Below are positions 7,144 to 16,051 of a DNA stretch of 18,588 nucleotides, in pieces. Origin of the DNA: an uncultured Lachnospiraceae bacterium (GTDB taxonomy: Bacteria > Bacillota > Clostridia > Lachnospirales > Lachnospiraceae). Position 1 is the first letter of the stretch. Each line of letters opens with the position of its first letter. The stretch is from the NCBI GenBank assembly GCA_900555195.1, contig USKC01000023.1, forward strand, positions 1 through 18,588. Reading direction: 5' to 3'. The notes beneath the pieces were generated by a model. That model searched no databases. It saw nothing but the letters and a program-made list of their open reading frames with translations, and was not told the origin of the DNA. The position numbers and the translations under genes are program-made.

Positions 7144-9557
7144 ATCTCCATGCGAAGTACAGCAGCCGGCAGATTGGGGAAAAGCAGTTGTACATATCTT
7201 GCCCGCTCCCCATGTAAATGCACAGTCAGGAAACTATTAGCGTCTCCTCCCTCCGAATGGTATACCGTCCGAAATTCTTCTCTGTCGTCAGAAAGCGCGA
7301 TCTCATAGGCTTCATTCACCACCCCTGTAAAGACTATGGTGACTTCCTCCATCTCTTTGCTTCCTTCCAGATCCACCAGGAGCCATTCCCCGGCAGCCTG
7401 TCTGGCAGGATACCAGAAGCCCTCTCCCGCTGCGTCGGTCACATTCCTGGCAGGGTGCGCCTCCGCTTCACTGCTGCAGAATACAGGACGATCCGGAGCG
7501 ATATTATAGCGTTTTTCCCTTTCGGGCGCTCCCGTCAAATAAGGAGGTTCCTGCCATTTGGCAATCTGCCCCTTCCAGGGCGTCTCTCCCGTCACATGCA
7601 GAGTAAGGCTGCTTCCCTCCAGCCCAGGGCACGACGCCTGAACCACCACTTCTCCGGCATACCAGGAACGCAGTTCCACTGCGCCCAGCCCTTCCGCAAA
7701 ATTCCCCTTCTCCGGAGAAAAGACAAATCTTCTTCCTGTGGGGAAAAGCCCGCCTCCTGCCGTCACCTCTAATATTACAGTACATGGCGCGCTCACCCGC
7801 TTCCCTTCGGCATCCAACAAGGCGACCGTCAGGAAAGCGTCCTCCGTCCCGTCGCTTCCCATCCGCGTTCGGTCGGACATTAAGCTGAGCCTCGCCGGCA
7901 TCCCTTCCGGTACATCCGCCGGATGCGGAATGCCCCTTCTCTTCTCACGATACCAGTACCAGGTGCGAAGAGGCAGTCTATAATAATCAATCATCCCCAT
8001 GTGGCCCATATCCGCCAGAATGCTTCCGTGATGGAATGCGCACCAAAGCGCTTTCCCAGATCTCCATGCATAATCTGTCTCCACGCCGTCTCTGTAACGT
8101 GGTCCGCCTTTTCCAGGCCGATCCTCCACCGTACTGCCATATTCTGAAACGAAATTCGGGAAACCGGGATCCGGGAAGATGGATGCTCCATCCCCATTAT
8201 AGCCGGCCAGATCCGCCAGGGAATCAAACCCTCCCCGCTGGGCTCCTCCCACCGCAGCTGGCCGAGTGGGATCCAGTCTGTGCGCCGCATCCGCCAGCCT
8301 GCGAATCAGCGCCTTCGCTTTGCCGATTACTTCAATATTTGAAAAAAACGGTTCATTGCACAGGCTCCAAACGATAATGCTGGGATGGTTTCTATTGGCG
8401 CGGATCATCTCTTCCAATGTGCGCAGGCAGCTTTCCTCAAATTCTTCCTGATCCTCTTCCTTCACCGGATAGCCGCTGGCCGTCCAATACCCCTCTTCCT
8501 TCGGCCCTCCCGTCCCCCAGAAGCAGTTCTCTGACCAGAAAAGAATTCCCTGTCTGTCGCACTCCCGGGCGAATACCGTATGATGCGGATAATGGGAACC
8601 CCGAATGAAATTCATCCCGCATTCCTTGATCATCTCCACGTCCCTCCGGATCCCGGCATGTGTGACTGCATCTGACCACCCAGCATGATCCTGATGGACA
8701 TTGGCTCCCAATATTTCATAATGCGCTCCGTTCAGGAAGAATCCCTCCTCAGCCGTAAATACAAACCACCTGATGCCGAACTCTGTCTCGTATCTGTCGC
8801 ACACCTCCCCATCCTTTTCCAGAATACTCGAAACCGTATACAGATTCGGTTCCTCTGGGCTCCAAAGCCTGGGCTGGGATACCAGGAATTCCTGTTCAAA
8901 GAATACCGTCTCACCTGGCGCAATCTCCGTCTCCTTTGTCACCTCTTCCATCCCCTCAAGCACTGTGCGCAGCCTGCAATGCTCCACCACAGCAGAATCA
9001 TTGGTCACTTCCGTACGAATCCGTACGGGAGCGGCATCCCGCGTTCCTTCCGGCGTGGTAACGTAGGTTCCATACCAGGCCACATGGAGGGTTTCCGTCA
9101 CAAGCAGGCTTACATCGCGGTAAATTCCCCCATTGAATACATGTTCTCCTGCCCTCGGCGCCAGCCTGGGATTCCACAGGTTATTCACCCGCACGAAAAG
9201 AAGATTCTCTCCCGCCTTCACATAGGGCGTGATATCCACCAGAAATGCTGTATACCCGCCCTGGTGCCTTCCCGCCAGCTTTCCGTTTATATAGATTTCC
9301 GCATCCTGAAACACAGCCTGAAACTCAAGCGCAATTTTTTTCCCCATCCACGCCGCGTCGATTTCCAGCTTCTTTCGATAGCACCCATAGCCCACATAGA
9401 ATTCATTTGTCATGAAGTACGGAATGCCGAAAGAGTGCGGAATGCCGGTATCATACCAGTCGCTGTCATCGAATCCGTCCCATCCAGCCTGCGGGAAGAA
9501 ATCTCCATAGGCGAATTTCCAGTCATTGTTCATTCTCTTACATATTCTGTTTTGCAT
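7134..9557 (-). CDS. GH2 beta-galactosidase-like enzyme with C-terminal F5/8-type (discoidin) domain
   Basis: This is an 807-residue GH2 enzyme of the beta-galactosidase/beta-glucuronidase superfamily. Parts in order are a jelly-roll sugar-binding domain (about 1-155; YGCYRKKLEI, FQDAEIYINGKLAGRHQGGYTAF), an Ig-like domain (about 165-265), a TIM barrel (about 268-545) with NVHQDHAGW, acid/base Glu402 in WSLCNEPF and nucleophile Glu472 in FVSEYGS, an Ig-like domain (about 550-655), and an F5/8 type C carbohydrate-binding-like domain (about 685-807) ending YVQLLFPNLPAAVLRMEIWV. Without biochemical data beta-galactosidase is the default call, but other GH2 activities cannot be excluded. There is no signal peptide, so a cytoplasmic location is likely. 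GGAGGT (9561-9566) lies 3-4 bases before the ATG. It stands alone between the importer operon and the GH43 promoter; no clear promoter of its own was found, so it may depend on read-through from the importer genes. Confidence 0.92.
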   Translation of the reverse strand: MQNRICKRMNNDWKFAYGDFFPQAGWDGFDDSDWYDTGIPHSFGIPYFMTNEFYVGYGCYRKKLEIDAAWMGKKIALEFQAVFQDAEIYINGKLAGRHQGGYTAFLVDITPYVKAGENLLFVRVNNLWNPRLAPRAGEHVFNGGIYRDVSLLVTETLHVAWYGTYVTTPEGTRDAAPVRIRTEVTNDSAVVEHCRLRTVLEGMEEVTKETEIAPGETVFFEQEFLVSQPRLWSPEEPNLYTVSSILEKDGEVCDRYETEFGIRWFVFTAEEGFFLNGAHYEILGANVHQDHAGWSDAVTHAGIRRDVEMIKECGMNFIRGSHYPHHTVFARECDRQGILFWSENCFWGTGGPKEEGYWTASGYPVKEEDQEEFEESCLRTLEEMIRANRNHPSIIVWSLCNEPFFSNIEVIGKAKALIRRLADAAHRLDPTRPAAVGGAQRGGFDSLADLAGYNGDGASIFPDPGFPNFVSEYGSTVEDRPGKGGPRYRDGVETDYAWRSGKALWCAFHHGSILADMGHMGMIDYYRLPLRTWYWYREKRRGIPHPADVPEGMPARLSLMSDRTRMGSDGTEDAFLTVALLDAEGKRVSAPCTVILEVTAGGGLFPTGRRFVFSPEKGNFAEGLGAVELRSWYAGEVVVQASCPGLEGSSLTLHVTGETPWKGQIAKWQEPPYLTGAPEREKRYNIAPDRPVFCSSEAEAHPARNVTDAAGEGFWYPARQAAGEWLLVDLEGSKEMEEVTIVFTGVVNEAYEIALSDDREEFRTVYHSEGGDANSFLTVHLHGERARYVQLLFPNLPAAVLRMEIWV

Positions 9558-9846
9558 AAAACCTCCTCTTTTTCTGTTCCGCCCTATCTTTGAGAGTAAT
9601 CGCCCGGCTACCCGGACGGAATGCGTTGGATACGCATGCCATTCTCTTCCGCCCTAGCCCCGATCGTCCTCAAAAAGCTTTGCTTTTCTCCGGAACATTT
9701 TCTCATATTTTATTATAACGATTCCAGCCGGGCAAGACTGCCCGGCCGGAATCGTTTTTCTGCCTTCTTACATGGGGCCTCCTATGGCGGAATTCGCATT
9801 CCCGTCTTAGAATAGGCGTCTGCACCCCATTCTATATCGCTGGTTA
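9558..9846 (-). other. Hairpin-rich gap between binding-protein gene and GH2 gene
   Basis: No gene is seen in these 289 bp. In transcription order it holds a hairpin of about 11 bp with a bulge (9808-9834), a GGAAT/ATTCC hairpin (about 9790-9803), the large stem-loop at 9717-9756, an AAAAGC/GCTTTT hairpin (about 9672-9686), and an ATGCG/CGCAT hairpin (about 9622-9638). The 13-base sequence TAGGGCGGAA(G/C)AG occurs twice, at 9575-9587 and 9643-9655. The density of hairpins is well above that of the other gaps here; a structured 3' UTR, a small RNA or a repetitive intergenic element are possible. Confidence 0.5.
9717..9756. terminator. Large stem-loop, candidate terminator after the importer operon
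   Basis: An 18-bp stem (9717-9734 with 9739-9756, one mismatch or wobble position) closes a 4-base loop about 90 bp after the binding-protein stop. The T-run (TTTTT at 9755-9759) is on the plus strand; on the minus strand, where the genes run, the stem is followed by a mixed A/T tract. It may therefore end transcription only partly, or act as an mRNA-stabilising structure that lets some read-through reach the GH2 gene. Confidence 0.55.
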
Positions 9847-11649
9847 TTACATGTTCTCCATATATGCGTCATAATACTTCTGATAGATCGCGAGATAATT
9901 CTCTACGCCCATATCTTTCAGCTGGCTAAGGTAGCCGTCCCAATCCGTCTCCACATCCAGATCGCCTGTGATGAACTGCACGGTAGCCTGGTTCACATAA
10001 CCGCCGATCGTCAGCGTGCCTTCCGATATGGTCTGGGCATCCTGTCCCTCAAAGACCAGGTTCGGGACGATGGTATCGTCGCCGGGATCATACTGGCTGT
10101 ATTTCTCCGCAGCGGCCTGCAGATAATATTCCGTATCGTGCGCCGGATCTTCTGTCTTCATCTCCCCGCGGTATCTTGCGGTATTGCACCGGATACTCGC
10201 ATCCGCTGCCCAGGTTCTGTGCTTATCCGGATACTCCTTTTCCCAACCGTTTCCCAGCCAGTCATAGTCCTCCGGAATCGTATATTTCTGATAGGTAGGC
10301 GTTCCACCGGCCAGGGAGGTTCCATCCGATACCCAATCCCAGCCCACACCCTCCGGGCCAAACTGCTGCACATTTGTTCCTTCTTCCGACATCAGCATAT
10401 CAAACAGAGCCACGGCAATCTCAGGATACTGGCAGTTCTTAGAAATGCTTCCGATACAGGAGCCAAAATAATTATCCGTGCCCTTGGCTGCAAGCCGGAC
10501 GCCGTCAGGGCCTGCCACCGGTTCAATCACTTCCCAGTCCTGCCATTCGCCATCCATATTCGTCCAGAACTCATCATCCACCTGCGGGCCTCCGGCGGGA
10601 TACATCGCCACCAGATGCGCGTCTTCATTTTTCAGGGTTGCTGAGAACTGCGTATTGTCCTGGGTAAATGTCTGGTTATCCAGAAGGCCCTCCTTATAGA
10701 GCCGGTTCATGTATCTGAGCGCATCCCTGTACTCTTCCTTCATCACAGAATATTCGATTGTCCCGTCATTTACCACCAGCCCGGCTCCCACAGTGGGGTT
10801 GGTGTTGCTCAGCGGGTTATTGCACTGGACGAAGGAATTGATCATCCAGACCGTCGGATCCGTTGACCAGCCGCCCAGGAAGCCTGTCATGGGAATCTCG
10901 TCCGCGATTCCGTTCCCGTTGGGATCTTCGTTCTTTACCTTAACCAGAAAATCGTACAGCTCTTCCGTCGTCTCAGGGATCTTGCCGTCGTTCAGCGATT
11001 CCACCCACGGCATATAGATATACATTCTGTGTTGGTAGCGGCAATGGAAGCACTCGTTCACATCTCCAAACGTATAAATATTCCCGTCGGACATGGTCAG
11101 ATCCGCTTTCATGGCCGGACATTCTTCGGCCATCTTATTCCAGTTGGGCGCATCCTCCAGATATTCGTTCAATGGAAGCAGGAGGCCCTGCTGGCCATAT
11201 GACTGAACCTCCGACTTGGTCCATCCGGTCGTCAGGAAGATATCGGGCATGCTGTCCGGATCCGTCATGACCAGGTTCAGCTTGGTCTTCGCGTCGTCTC
11301 CGTCCACATCATACACAAAATCCAGATGGATGTTGGTTTTCTCTTCGATCCAGTCCGTCACATAATTATCCTGATACGTCCCTCCTCCCGTCGTCGTGGC
11401 GTATACAAATACGGTGAAAGTCAATTTTTCCTCCAGCGGAAAGGTCACGTCGCTGACCGAATCAAATGAAAAAGCGTCCCCGGAACCCGCATCAGCAGCG
11501 GTACCCGCATCGGCAGCGGTGCCCGCATCGGCTTCCGACGTGCTCCCCGTCCCCTGCGCTCCGCCGCAGCCGGCCAGCATGGAGCCGCAGACGGTCAGCG
11601 CTGTCAGAAGCGCCATCCACTTTTTCCCTACTCTGTTTTTCCTTTTCAT
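9847..11649 (-). CDS. Carbohydrate ABC transporter substrate-binding lipoprotein (LplA-like)
   Basis: This is a 600-residue extracellular solute-binding protein of the LplA type, larger than the classical 400-450-residue sugar-binding proteins. It has a basic N-terminus, a hydrophobic stretch and a lipobox LAGC with the lipidated Cys28, then a low-complexity linker (about 38-57) and the mature domain starting near LTFTVFVY. An EF-hand-like calcium loop, DPNGNGIADE (242-251), is typical of this family. The reading frame is open for 126 more codons upstream, but that part overlaps the preceding permease gene; GGAGG six bases before ATG 11649 fixes the start. It should capture oligosaccharides outside the membrane and deliver them to the two permeases encoded just upstream. 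The ligand cannot be read from sequence; the neighbouring glycosidases suggest hemicellulose-derived oligosaccharides. Confidence 0.92.
   Translation of the reverse strand: MKRKNRVGKKWMALLTALTVCGSMLAGCGGAQGTGSTSEADAGTAADAGTAADAGSGDAFSFDSVSDVTFPLEEKLTFTVFVYATTTGGGTYQDNYVTDWIEEKTNIHLDFVYDVDGDDAKTKLNLVMTDPDSMPDIFLTTGWTKSEVQSYGQQGLLLPLNEYLEDAPNWNKMAEECPAMKADLTMSDGNIYTFGDVNECFHCRYQHRMYIYMPWVESLNDGKIPETTEELYDFLVKVKNEDPNGNGIADEIPMTGFLGGWSTDPTVWMINSFVQCNNPLSNTNPTVGAGLVVNDGTIEYSVMKEEYRDALRYMNRLYKEGLLDNQTFTQDNTQFSATLKNEDAHLVAMYPAGGPQVDDEFWTNMDGEWQDWEVIEPVAGPDGVRLAAKGTDNYFGSCIGSISKNCQYPEIAVALFDMLMSEEGTNVQQFGPEGVGWDWVSDGTSLAGGTPTYQKYTIPEDYDWLGNGWEKEYPDKHRTWAADASIRCNTARYRGEMKTEDPAHDTEYYLQAAAEKYSQYDPGDDTIVPNLVFEGQDAQTISEGTLTIGGYVNQATVQFITGDLDVETDWDGYLSQLKDMGVENYLAIYQKYYDAYMENM
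11485..11531 (-). repeat. 18-bp tandem repeat encoding the lipoprotein linker
   Basis: Two near-identical 18-bp units (11485-11502 and 11503-11520, one base different) and part of a third encode ADAGTA-type hexapeptides right after the lipid anchor. Such tandem units can change in number by slippage, altering only the length of the tether. Confidence 0.75.
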
Positions 11650-11709
11650 TTCTCTCCTCCTTCTATGCTTATTTTGATCCGACAGGCATATGGAACCGCC
11701 TGCCATTCT

Positions 11710-11733
11710 ATAAACAGGGCTTCGCCCGTTTAT
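11710..11733 (-). other. Intercistronic hairpin before the binding-protein gene
   Basis: ATAAAC-GGGC and GCCC-T-GTTTAT form a 10-bp stem with one bulged T and a 3-base loop in the 86-bp gap between permease and binding-protein genes. It has no T-run. Hairpins here are common in sugar importer operons, where they help raise the amount of binding-protein mRNA relative to permease mRNA; that role is inferred. Confidence 0.45.
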
Positions 11734-11735
11734 GC

Positions 11736-12626
11736 TCATCCTTTTACAGAACCGATCATAACGCCCTTTACAAAGTACTTTTGGATAAAGGGATAGATGA
11801 TCATCAGCGGAAGGGTGCTTATGATGATCGTCCCATATTTCAGCATTTCGCTCAGATACTGATTTTTCTGTATCACCGCGGGATCCACGCTGGATGAATT
11901 CAGGTTTACCTGCGACATCAGCAGGATCCGGCGCAGCACCAGCTGAAGCGGATACTTCTCTTCCGAATTGATATAAATCATCGGATTGAAGTAGGAATTC
12001 CATAAGGACACCGCAATCCAAAGGCACAGCACCGCTATGATGGGCATGGACAGCGGAATGACGATCCGGGTGAAAAATTTAAAGTCCGAACAGCCGTCCA
12101 TCTCCGCGGCTTCCAGGAGCTCCTTCGGTATCGTCTGTTTGAAGAACGTGCGCGCAACGATCATATTATAAGCGCTCACCGATCCCGGAAGCACAATCGC
12201 CCAGATCGTGTCGGTCAGCCCCAGGTTCTTGATCAGCAGGTAAGAGGGAATCAGTCCCCCGGAAAACATCATGGTGAACAGGAAAAGCCCTGTGAATATC
12301 CGGTTTCCCTGAAAATCGTCGCGTGAAAGCGGATAGGCTGCGAACAACGTTAGCACAATGCTGATCAGCGTTCCTACCACGGTATATACCAGGGAATTCA
12401 CATATCCCGTCCAGATGGAATCGTATTTGAAAACCGCCTTATAGCTGTCCAGCGTAGGTTCCACGGGCAGCAGCCTGACCCTTCCCGCCATCAGGGCGCT
12501 TCCGGAGCTGAACGAGCAGCTGACGATATAAATAATGGGATATAACACAAGGATCAAAAGCAAGGTCAGAAGGATGTAATTTATAAAATATACAACCTTA
12601 TCCTGCGTAATTTTTTTCTTTTTCAT
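11736..12626 (-). CDS. Carbohydrate ABC transporter permease (LplC/MalG family)
   Basis: This 296-residue protein has about six hydrophobic membrane segments (near 13-35, 77-98, 110-130, 140-160, 193-212 and 264-280) and the cytoplasmic EAA loop, ELLEAAEMDGCSDFKFFTRIVIP (EAA at 172-174), which contacts the ATPase. The end MIGSVKG is typical of LplC-like permeases. It forms the membrane channel with the permease encoded just upstream. AAGGGGG lies a few bases before the start, and the gap to the upstream gene is only 15 bp, so the two are co-translated from one mRNA. No ATPase gene is in the window; such importers usually borrow a shared MsmX/UgpC-type ATPase encoded elsewhere. Confidence 0.94.
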   Translation of the reverse strand: MKKKKITQDKVVYFINYILLTLLLILVLYPIIYIVSCSFSSGSALMAGRVRLLPVEPTLDSYKAVFKYDSIWTGYVNSLVYTVVGTLISIVLTLFAAYPLSRDDFQGNRIFTGLFLFTMMFSGGLIPSYLLIKNLGLTDTIWAIVLPGSVSAYNMIVARTFFKQTIPKELLEAAEMDGCSDFKFFTRIVIPLSMPIIAVLCLWIAVSLWNSYFNPMIYINSEEKYPLQLVLRRILLMSQVNLNSSSVDPAVIQKNQYLSEMLKYGTIIISTLPLMIIYPFIQKYFVKGVMIGSVKG

Positions 12627-12641
12627 ATAGCGCCCCCTTCC

Positions 12642-13580
12642 TCACAGGAATCCGTTTCCGGTCAGTTTATCCGCGATTTTATTTGTGATCAAAATCAGAA
12701 TCAGCCCCACCACCGACTGGAACAGGCCGATGGCGGTGGAATACGGATAATCGGGAAACGTGGAAACCAGGGAAACCTTATAAGAGTAGGTAGTAATCAC
12801 CTCCGACATGCTCAGGTTGTTCTGGTTCTGCATGGCAAGCACCTTCTCATAGCCGATGTTCAGGATGCTTCCCATATTCAGGATCATCATGATCACTGCC
12901 GTGGGAAGAATGGCCGGCAGATCCACATACCTGATGCGCTGCAGCAGGGTGGCCCCGTCAATGATCGCCGCCTCATGCTGCTCCATATCCACGCCCGCCA
13001 GCGCCGCGATATAGATGATCGCCCCGAATCCCACTCCCTGCCATACGCCCGTCCAGACATACAGGGAAGGAAACAGCCCGGCGCTGCCGAGAACGCTCAC
13101 GCCAAACTTGTCATAGACAAATTTCCCGATGATTCCGATCCGCGTATCCATCATCAGATTGATGATGCCGACGAAGACAATCGTCGAGATGAAATAAGGA
13201 CAATAGCTGACCATCTGCACCAGCTTCCGGAATTTTATATTCTTCGCATAATTCAGGGACAATGCGAGCAGGATTGAACAGGGCATCGTCACCACCATGG
13301 AATACAGGGACAGAATCAGCGTATTGCGGAGACATTCCTTGAAATTATAATTATTAAAAAAGCGGATGAAATTGTTCATTCCAAAATGATCCGCCCATGG
13401 GCTTCCCCAGATCCCCAGACTGACCTGATAGTTCTTAAATGCCAGCAAGATGCCGTACATCGGCGCATAAGAAAAAATCAGAAGCACGATCAGCGGCGCG
13501 GCAATCATCACATACAGCTGCCAATGTGCTTTCAGATAATGTCCGAAGCTCCTGCGGCCCTTCGACTTGATCTTCCTCAT
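12642..13580 (-). CDS. Carbohydrate ABC transporter permease (LplB/UgpA family)
   Basis: This 312-residue membrane protein is the first gene of the importer operon. It has a basic cytoplasmic start (MRKIKSKGRRS), about six membrane segments (near 21-45, 84-110, 125-142, 170-193, 222-241 and 280-299), the sequence SYAPMYGILLAFKNY typical of LplB proteins, and the EAA loop EAAIIDGATLLQRIRYVDLPAI (EAA at 203-205). It pairs with the LplC-type permease. AAAGGAGG lies six bases before the ATG. A terminator at 13671-13717 separates it from the araC-type gene, so it has its own promoter in the 113-bp gap, where AraC-type half-sites are seen. Confidence 0.94.
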   Translation of the reverse strand: MRKIKSKGRRSFGHYLKAHWQLYVMIAAPLIVLLIFSYAPMYGILLAFKNYQVSLGIWGSPWADHFGMNNFIRFFNNYNFKECLRNTLILSLYSMVVTMPCSILLALSLNYAKNIKFRKLVQMVSYCPYFISTIVFVGIINLMMDTRIGIIGKFVYDKFGVSVLGSAGLFPSLYVWTGVWQGVGFGAIIYIAALAGVDMEQHEAAIIDGATLLQRIRYVDLPAILPTAVIMMILNMGSILNIGYEKVLAMQNQNNLSMSEVITTYSYKVSLVSTFPDYPYSTAIGLFQSVVGLILILITNKIADKLTGNGFL

Positions 13581-13615
13581 AAGCTCCCTCCTTTGGCTCT
13601 TCTTCCGATGGGCCT

Positions 13616-13644
13616 ATCATATCTCCGGCGCCTCGAAAAAGTCC
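13616..13644 (-). promoter_or_regulatory. Candidate activator-dependent promoter of the importer operon
   Basis: TATGAT (13616-13621) is a fair -10; 17 bp upstream the -35 position reads GGACTT, a poor match. A weak -35 beside a putative activator site suggests dependence on an activator. The call rests on position and the parallel with the GH95 promoter. Confidence 0.45.
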
Positions 13645-13673
13645 ATATTCAGTTCCCAATCCCGGTTATTCAA
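13645..13673 (-). promoter_or_regulatory. Direct-repeat operator, probably for the AraC-type regulator
   Basis: On the minus strand TTGAATAA (13666-13673) and CTGAATAT (13645-13652) start 21 bp apart, and the nearer copy touches the -35 region. TTGAATAA at the same 21-bp offset from a similar half-site also occurs before the GH95 gene. Two direct half-sites two helical turns apart, next to -35, are the classic arrangement for AraC-family activators. Confidence 0.55.
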
Positions 13674-13717
13674 AAATTAAAGCGCCGGAATACTTAGGTT
13701 TTCCGGTATTCCGACGC
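13671..13717 (-). terminator. Intrinsic terminator of the GH95-araC operon
   Basis: On the minus strand GCGTCGGAATAC (13706-13717) pairs with GTATTCCGGCGC (13682-13693): a 12-bp stem with one G-T wobble and a 12-base loop, followed by TTTAATTTTTG. The stem's upstream arm lies in the last codons of the regulator gene and the loop contains its stop codon. Confidence 0.85.
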
Positions 13718-16051
13718 ATTTATTCCAGTCACTCTCTTAAAAGCACGGCAGAACGAATTCGTAGAGCCGTATCCCACCAGCCCGGCAATCTCGCCAACGG
13801 ACAGGCCGGTCGTTTTCAAATAGTCCTTCGCTTTGTCGATTCTCACATCCTCCACATAAGTGGAAAAATTAATTCCCTGGTTCTGCTTGAACAGGCTGGA
13901 AAGATATTGTTCGCTGATCCCAAACCGGTCGGCCACTCCGGCCAGACACAAATTGTAGTCCCCAAAATTCGTATCAATATAAGAAGCGATCGCATCCGCC
14001 AGCTTTCCGGAATCCTGGGGCCTTTTCTGTGCATTCAGGTAGGAACACAATCTCTGGTACAGGTTCAGCGTTTTCGTAATCTGCGTGATCAGCGGCACAT
14101 TATGATTTTCTTCCAGTTCTTCATAATATTGCCGGTATTCTTCTTCGGTTAATTTCACATATCCCAGTATCCTGAACAGGATCGTCTGCATCTCATTCAG
14201 CAGCATGTGCTGCAGATACACGGGAAGATTGTTTTCCAAAAGATAGGTCCTTACAATCTCTTCCAACGCGTCGTGCAGCCCTTTTTCATCCCCGGCCGTC
14301 ACATAATGCGTCAGCTTCACCCCTATCTCCTGCGATGGGAAAACAGGAATGTCGTTTTGGCTATCCTGAAACCAGATGACCTCATTCTCAATCTGCTCGG
14401 ATTCATTATGAAATACATAGGCGGCGTCATGAAAGGACTCATGCACCTGCTCGGGGCTATGTACCGCATTCCCTCCATAGACAAATACCTTCTCCGAAAC
14501 GCCGGACGGCATGGATTCCTTGATCCGCGCGACCAGACGTTCCGCTTCCGCCCGGTAATTGGGGGCGTATTTCTCCGGGAAATTCAAAAGCACCGCCACC
14601 TGCCCTTCTCCCAAATCCGTATAGAGGCTGTCCGGAAGCACCTTTTCCACCGCTTCCAGCAGGGAAACCGTACAGACCTCAAGCAGCTTTTGTCCCGTCT
14701 CCCCGTCCGTCTGCACCGCCTGGAAGGACAGATGGAACCGAAAGATCAAAACGCCAAGCACACGGTTTTTATATGGCCATCCAATTTGCGACGCCGTTTT
14801 GGCCAGTTCTTCTTCCTCAATAAAGCTGGCAAACATCAGCCGGTTGGCAAACGCATTTCTGATATAGGGCTTCTGTTTTTCCAGCGCATCCGTCAAATCC
14901 GAATTCGTTTCCATCAGGTAATCGAAGGTATCCTTCAGCCGGTTGAACACCGGCCAGTGCGTCCCGGAACGCTCCAATGTCCAGGCCGCCCTCGTGAGGA
15001 TCTCATTGATCGGGGTCGCGCTCTTCTTCGACATGTGATAGCTCAGCCCGATTCCAACCGCCAGCCCCAGGAAAATAAAAAGCCCCAGCATCATCACGCT
15101 GGACGTCATCCGTTCCGTGATGAGGCCGCTCGGGAACATCGTGATATAGCGAAGGTCCGTCTCCTGGGACTGATAGCTGATCATCAGGTACTGCCTTCCG
15201 GCCCATTTCATCTCCGTCAATACGCATTCGCCCGGGGAGAGGGGTTCTGTTTTACCCTCCCCCTCCGGAATTTCCGCCTCCCATTCTGCGTCTTCCGCCT
15301 TCTGATAATAAAGGATCTCTCCGGAGCCGTTCTCTATCAGCTGCAGCCCTCCGTCCGTCATCGTCGGCATCATGGTCTCCAGGACTTCCTCTTCCAGGAA
15401 AATCATGACACAGCCCCCGTTTCCCGCCTTATCCGGATCAATCAGCGGCTGTGTGTATGCGAGCAGGTTTCTGCTTCGCCCTTCCTTCACGCTTTCATAG
15501 ACCTCCATGCTGCCGAAGCCATAGGCATTCAGATTTTGTTTCCGGTATTCATACCACTGTTCATAGTCCGCATACCACTGTTCATGCAGATACAGTTCAT
15601 AGAATTGGGGATAGGTATACGCGCTGTTTTTATTGATCACCGTTTCGCTCCGGTCGAAAAAAATAAAATAATTGAAGATGGACTGATCGACCGGATACAG
15701 CTCCGGAAGCGCGTCCTGCAATTCCAATATCCGGTATGTATTCGGATATTGGAAAGCGGCATTCAGGCGTTGAAAGGAATGCACTTCCGTATTGGCGGCC
15801 AGCGTATCCCCCAGATCCGCAACCCGTTCTGCCAAGGTATCGATCAACACGGCGGAATGCTCCAATTCCTCCTTCCTGGGACGGATGTCGTCCTCATTAA
15901 TGATGGACAGGACGCGAATGTAGTAGATGCAGCAGATCAGCATGGGAATCAGCAGGACTGTGAAGTAGGTGAGGAAATAATAGCGCAGCACCGTACTTTT
16001 GCGCTCTGTCCCCCACCGCAGCCGCATCCCCCTCTTCCCTTTCCCGCTCAT
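13694..16051 (-). CDS. Membrane-spanning AraC-family regulator (YesS/YtdP type)
   Basis: This 785-residue one-component sensor-regulator has a basic start, a membrane segment at about 24-48 (YYFLTYFTVLLIPMLICCIYY), an extracellular domain to about 313, a second membrane segment at about 315-338, a cytoplasmic linker and middle region (340-670), and a C-terminal AraC/XylS DNA-binding domain (about 682-783) with both helix-turn-helix units (LAGVADRFGISEQYLSSLF; VGEIAGLVGYGSTNSFCRAFKRVTG). The layout and length match B. subtilis YesS and YtdP, regulators of pectin and other glycan genes. It probably senses a sugar or binding protein outside the cell and activates neighbouring operons. Its ATG overlaps the GH95 stop (ATGA), with AGGAG nine bases upstream, so it is co-translated with GH95 and, if it activates that promoter, forms a positive feedback loop. 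A strong terminator follows. Confidence 0.92.
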   Translation of the reverse strand: MSGKGKRGMRLRWGTERKSTVLRYYFLTYFTVLLIPMLICCIYYIRVLSIINEDDIRPRKEELEHSAVLIDTLAERVADLGDTLAANTEVHSFQRLNAAFQYPNTYRILELQDALPELYPVDQSIFNYFIFFDRSETVINKNSAYTYPQFYELYLHEQWYADYEQWYEYRKQNLNAYGFGSMEVYESVKEGRSRNLLAYTQPLIDPDKAGNGGCVMIFLEEEVLETMMPTMTDGGLQLIENGSGEILYYQKAEDAEWEAEIPEGEGKTEPLSPGECVLTEMKWAGRQYLMISYQSQETDLRYITMFPSGLITERMTSSVMMLGLFIFLGLAVGIGLSYHMSKKSATPINEILTRAAWTLERSGTHWPVFNRLKDTFDYLMETNSDLTDALEKQKPYIRNAFANRLMFASFIEEEELAKTASQIGWPYKNRVLGVLIFRFHLSFQAVQTDGETGQKLLEVCTVSLLEAVEKVLPDSLYTDLGEGQVAVLLNFPEKYAPNYRAEAERLVARIKESMPSGVSEKVFVYGGNAVHSPEQVHESFHDAAYVFHNESEQIENEVIWFQDSQNDIPVFPSQEIGVKLTHYVTAGDEKGLHDALEEIVRTYLLENNLPVYLQHMLLNEMQTILFRILGYVKLTEEEYRQYYEELEENHNVPLITQITKTLNLYQRLCSYLNAQKRPQDSGKLADAIASYIDTNFGDYNLCLAGVADRFGISEQYLSSLFKQNQGINFSTYVEDVRIDKAKDYLKTTGLSVGEIAGLVGYGSTNSFCRAFKRVTGINASEYRKT

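Noticed and set aside
9712..9740. TATAAT on the minus strand as a GH2 promoter
   Set aside because: The -35 position reads CAGTCT, and the region lies inside the arm of the large hairpin; the hexamer alone is not enough.
11650..12027. 126-codon N-terminal extension of the binding-protein frame
   Set aside because: It overlaps the permease gene, has no family similarity, and the true start at 11649 has a strong ribosome binding site followed by a standard lipoprotein signal peptide.
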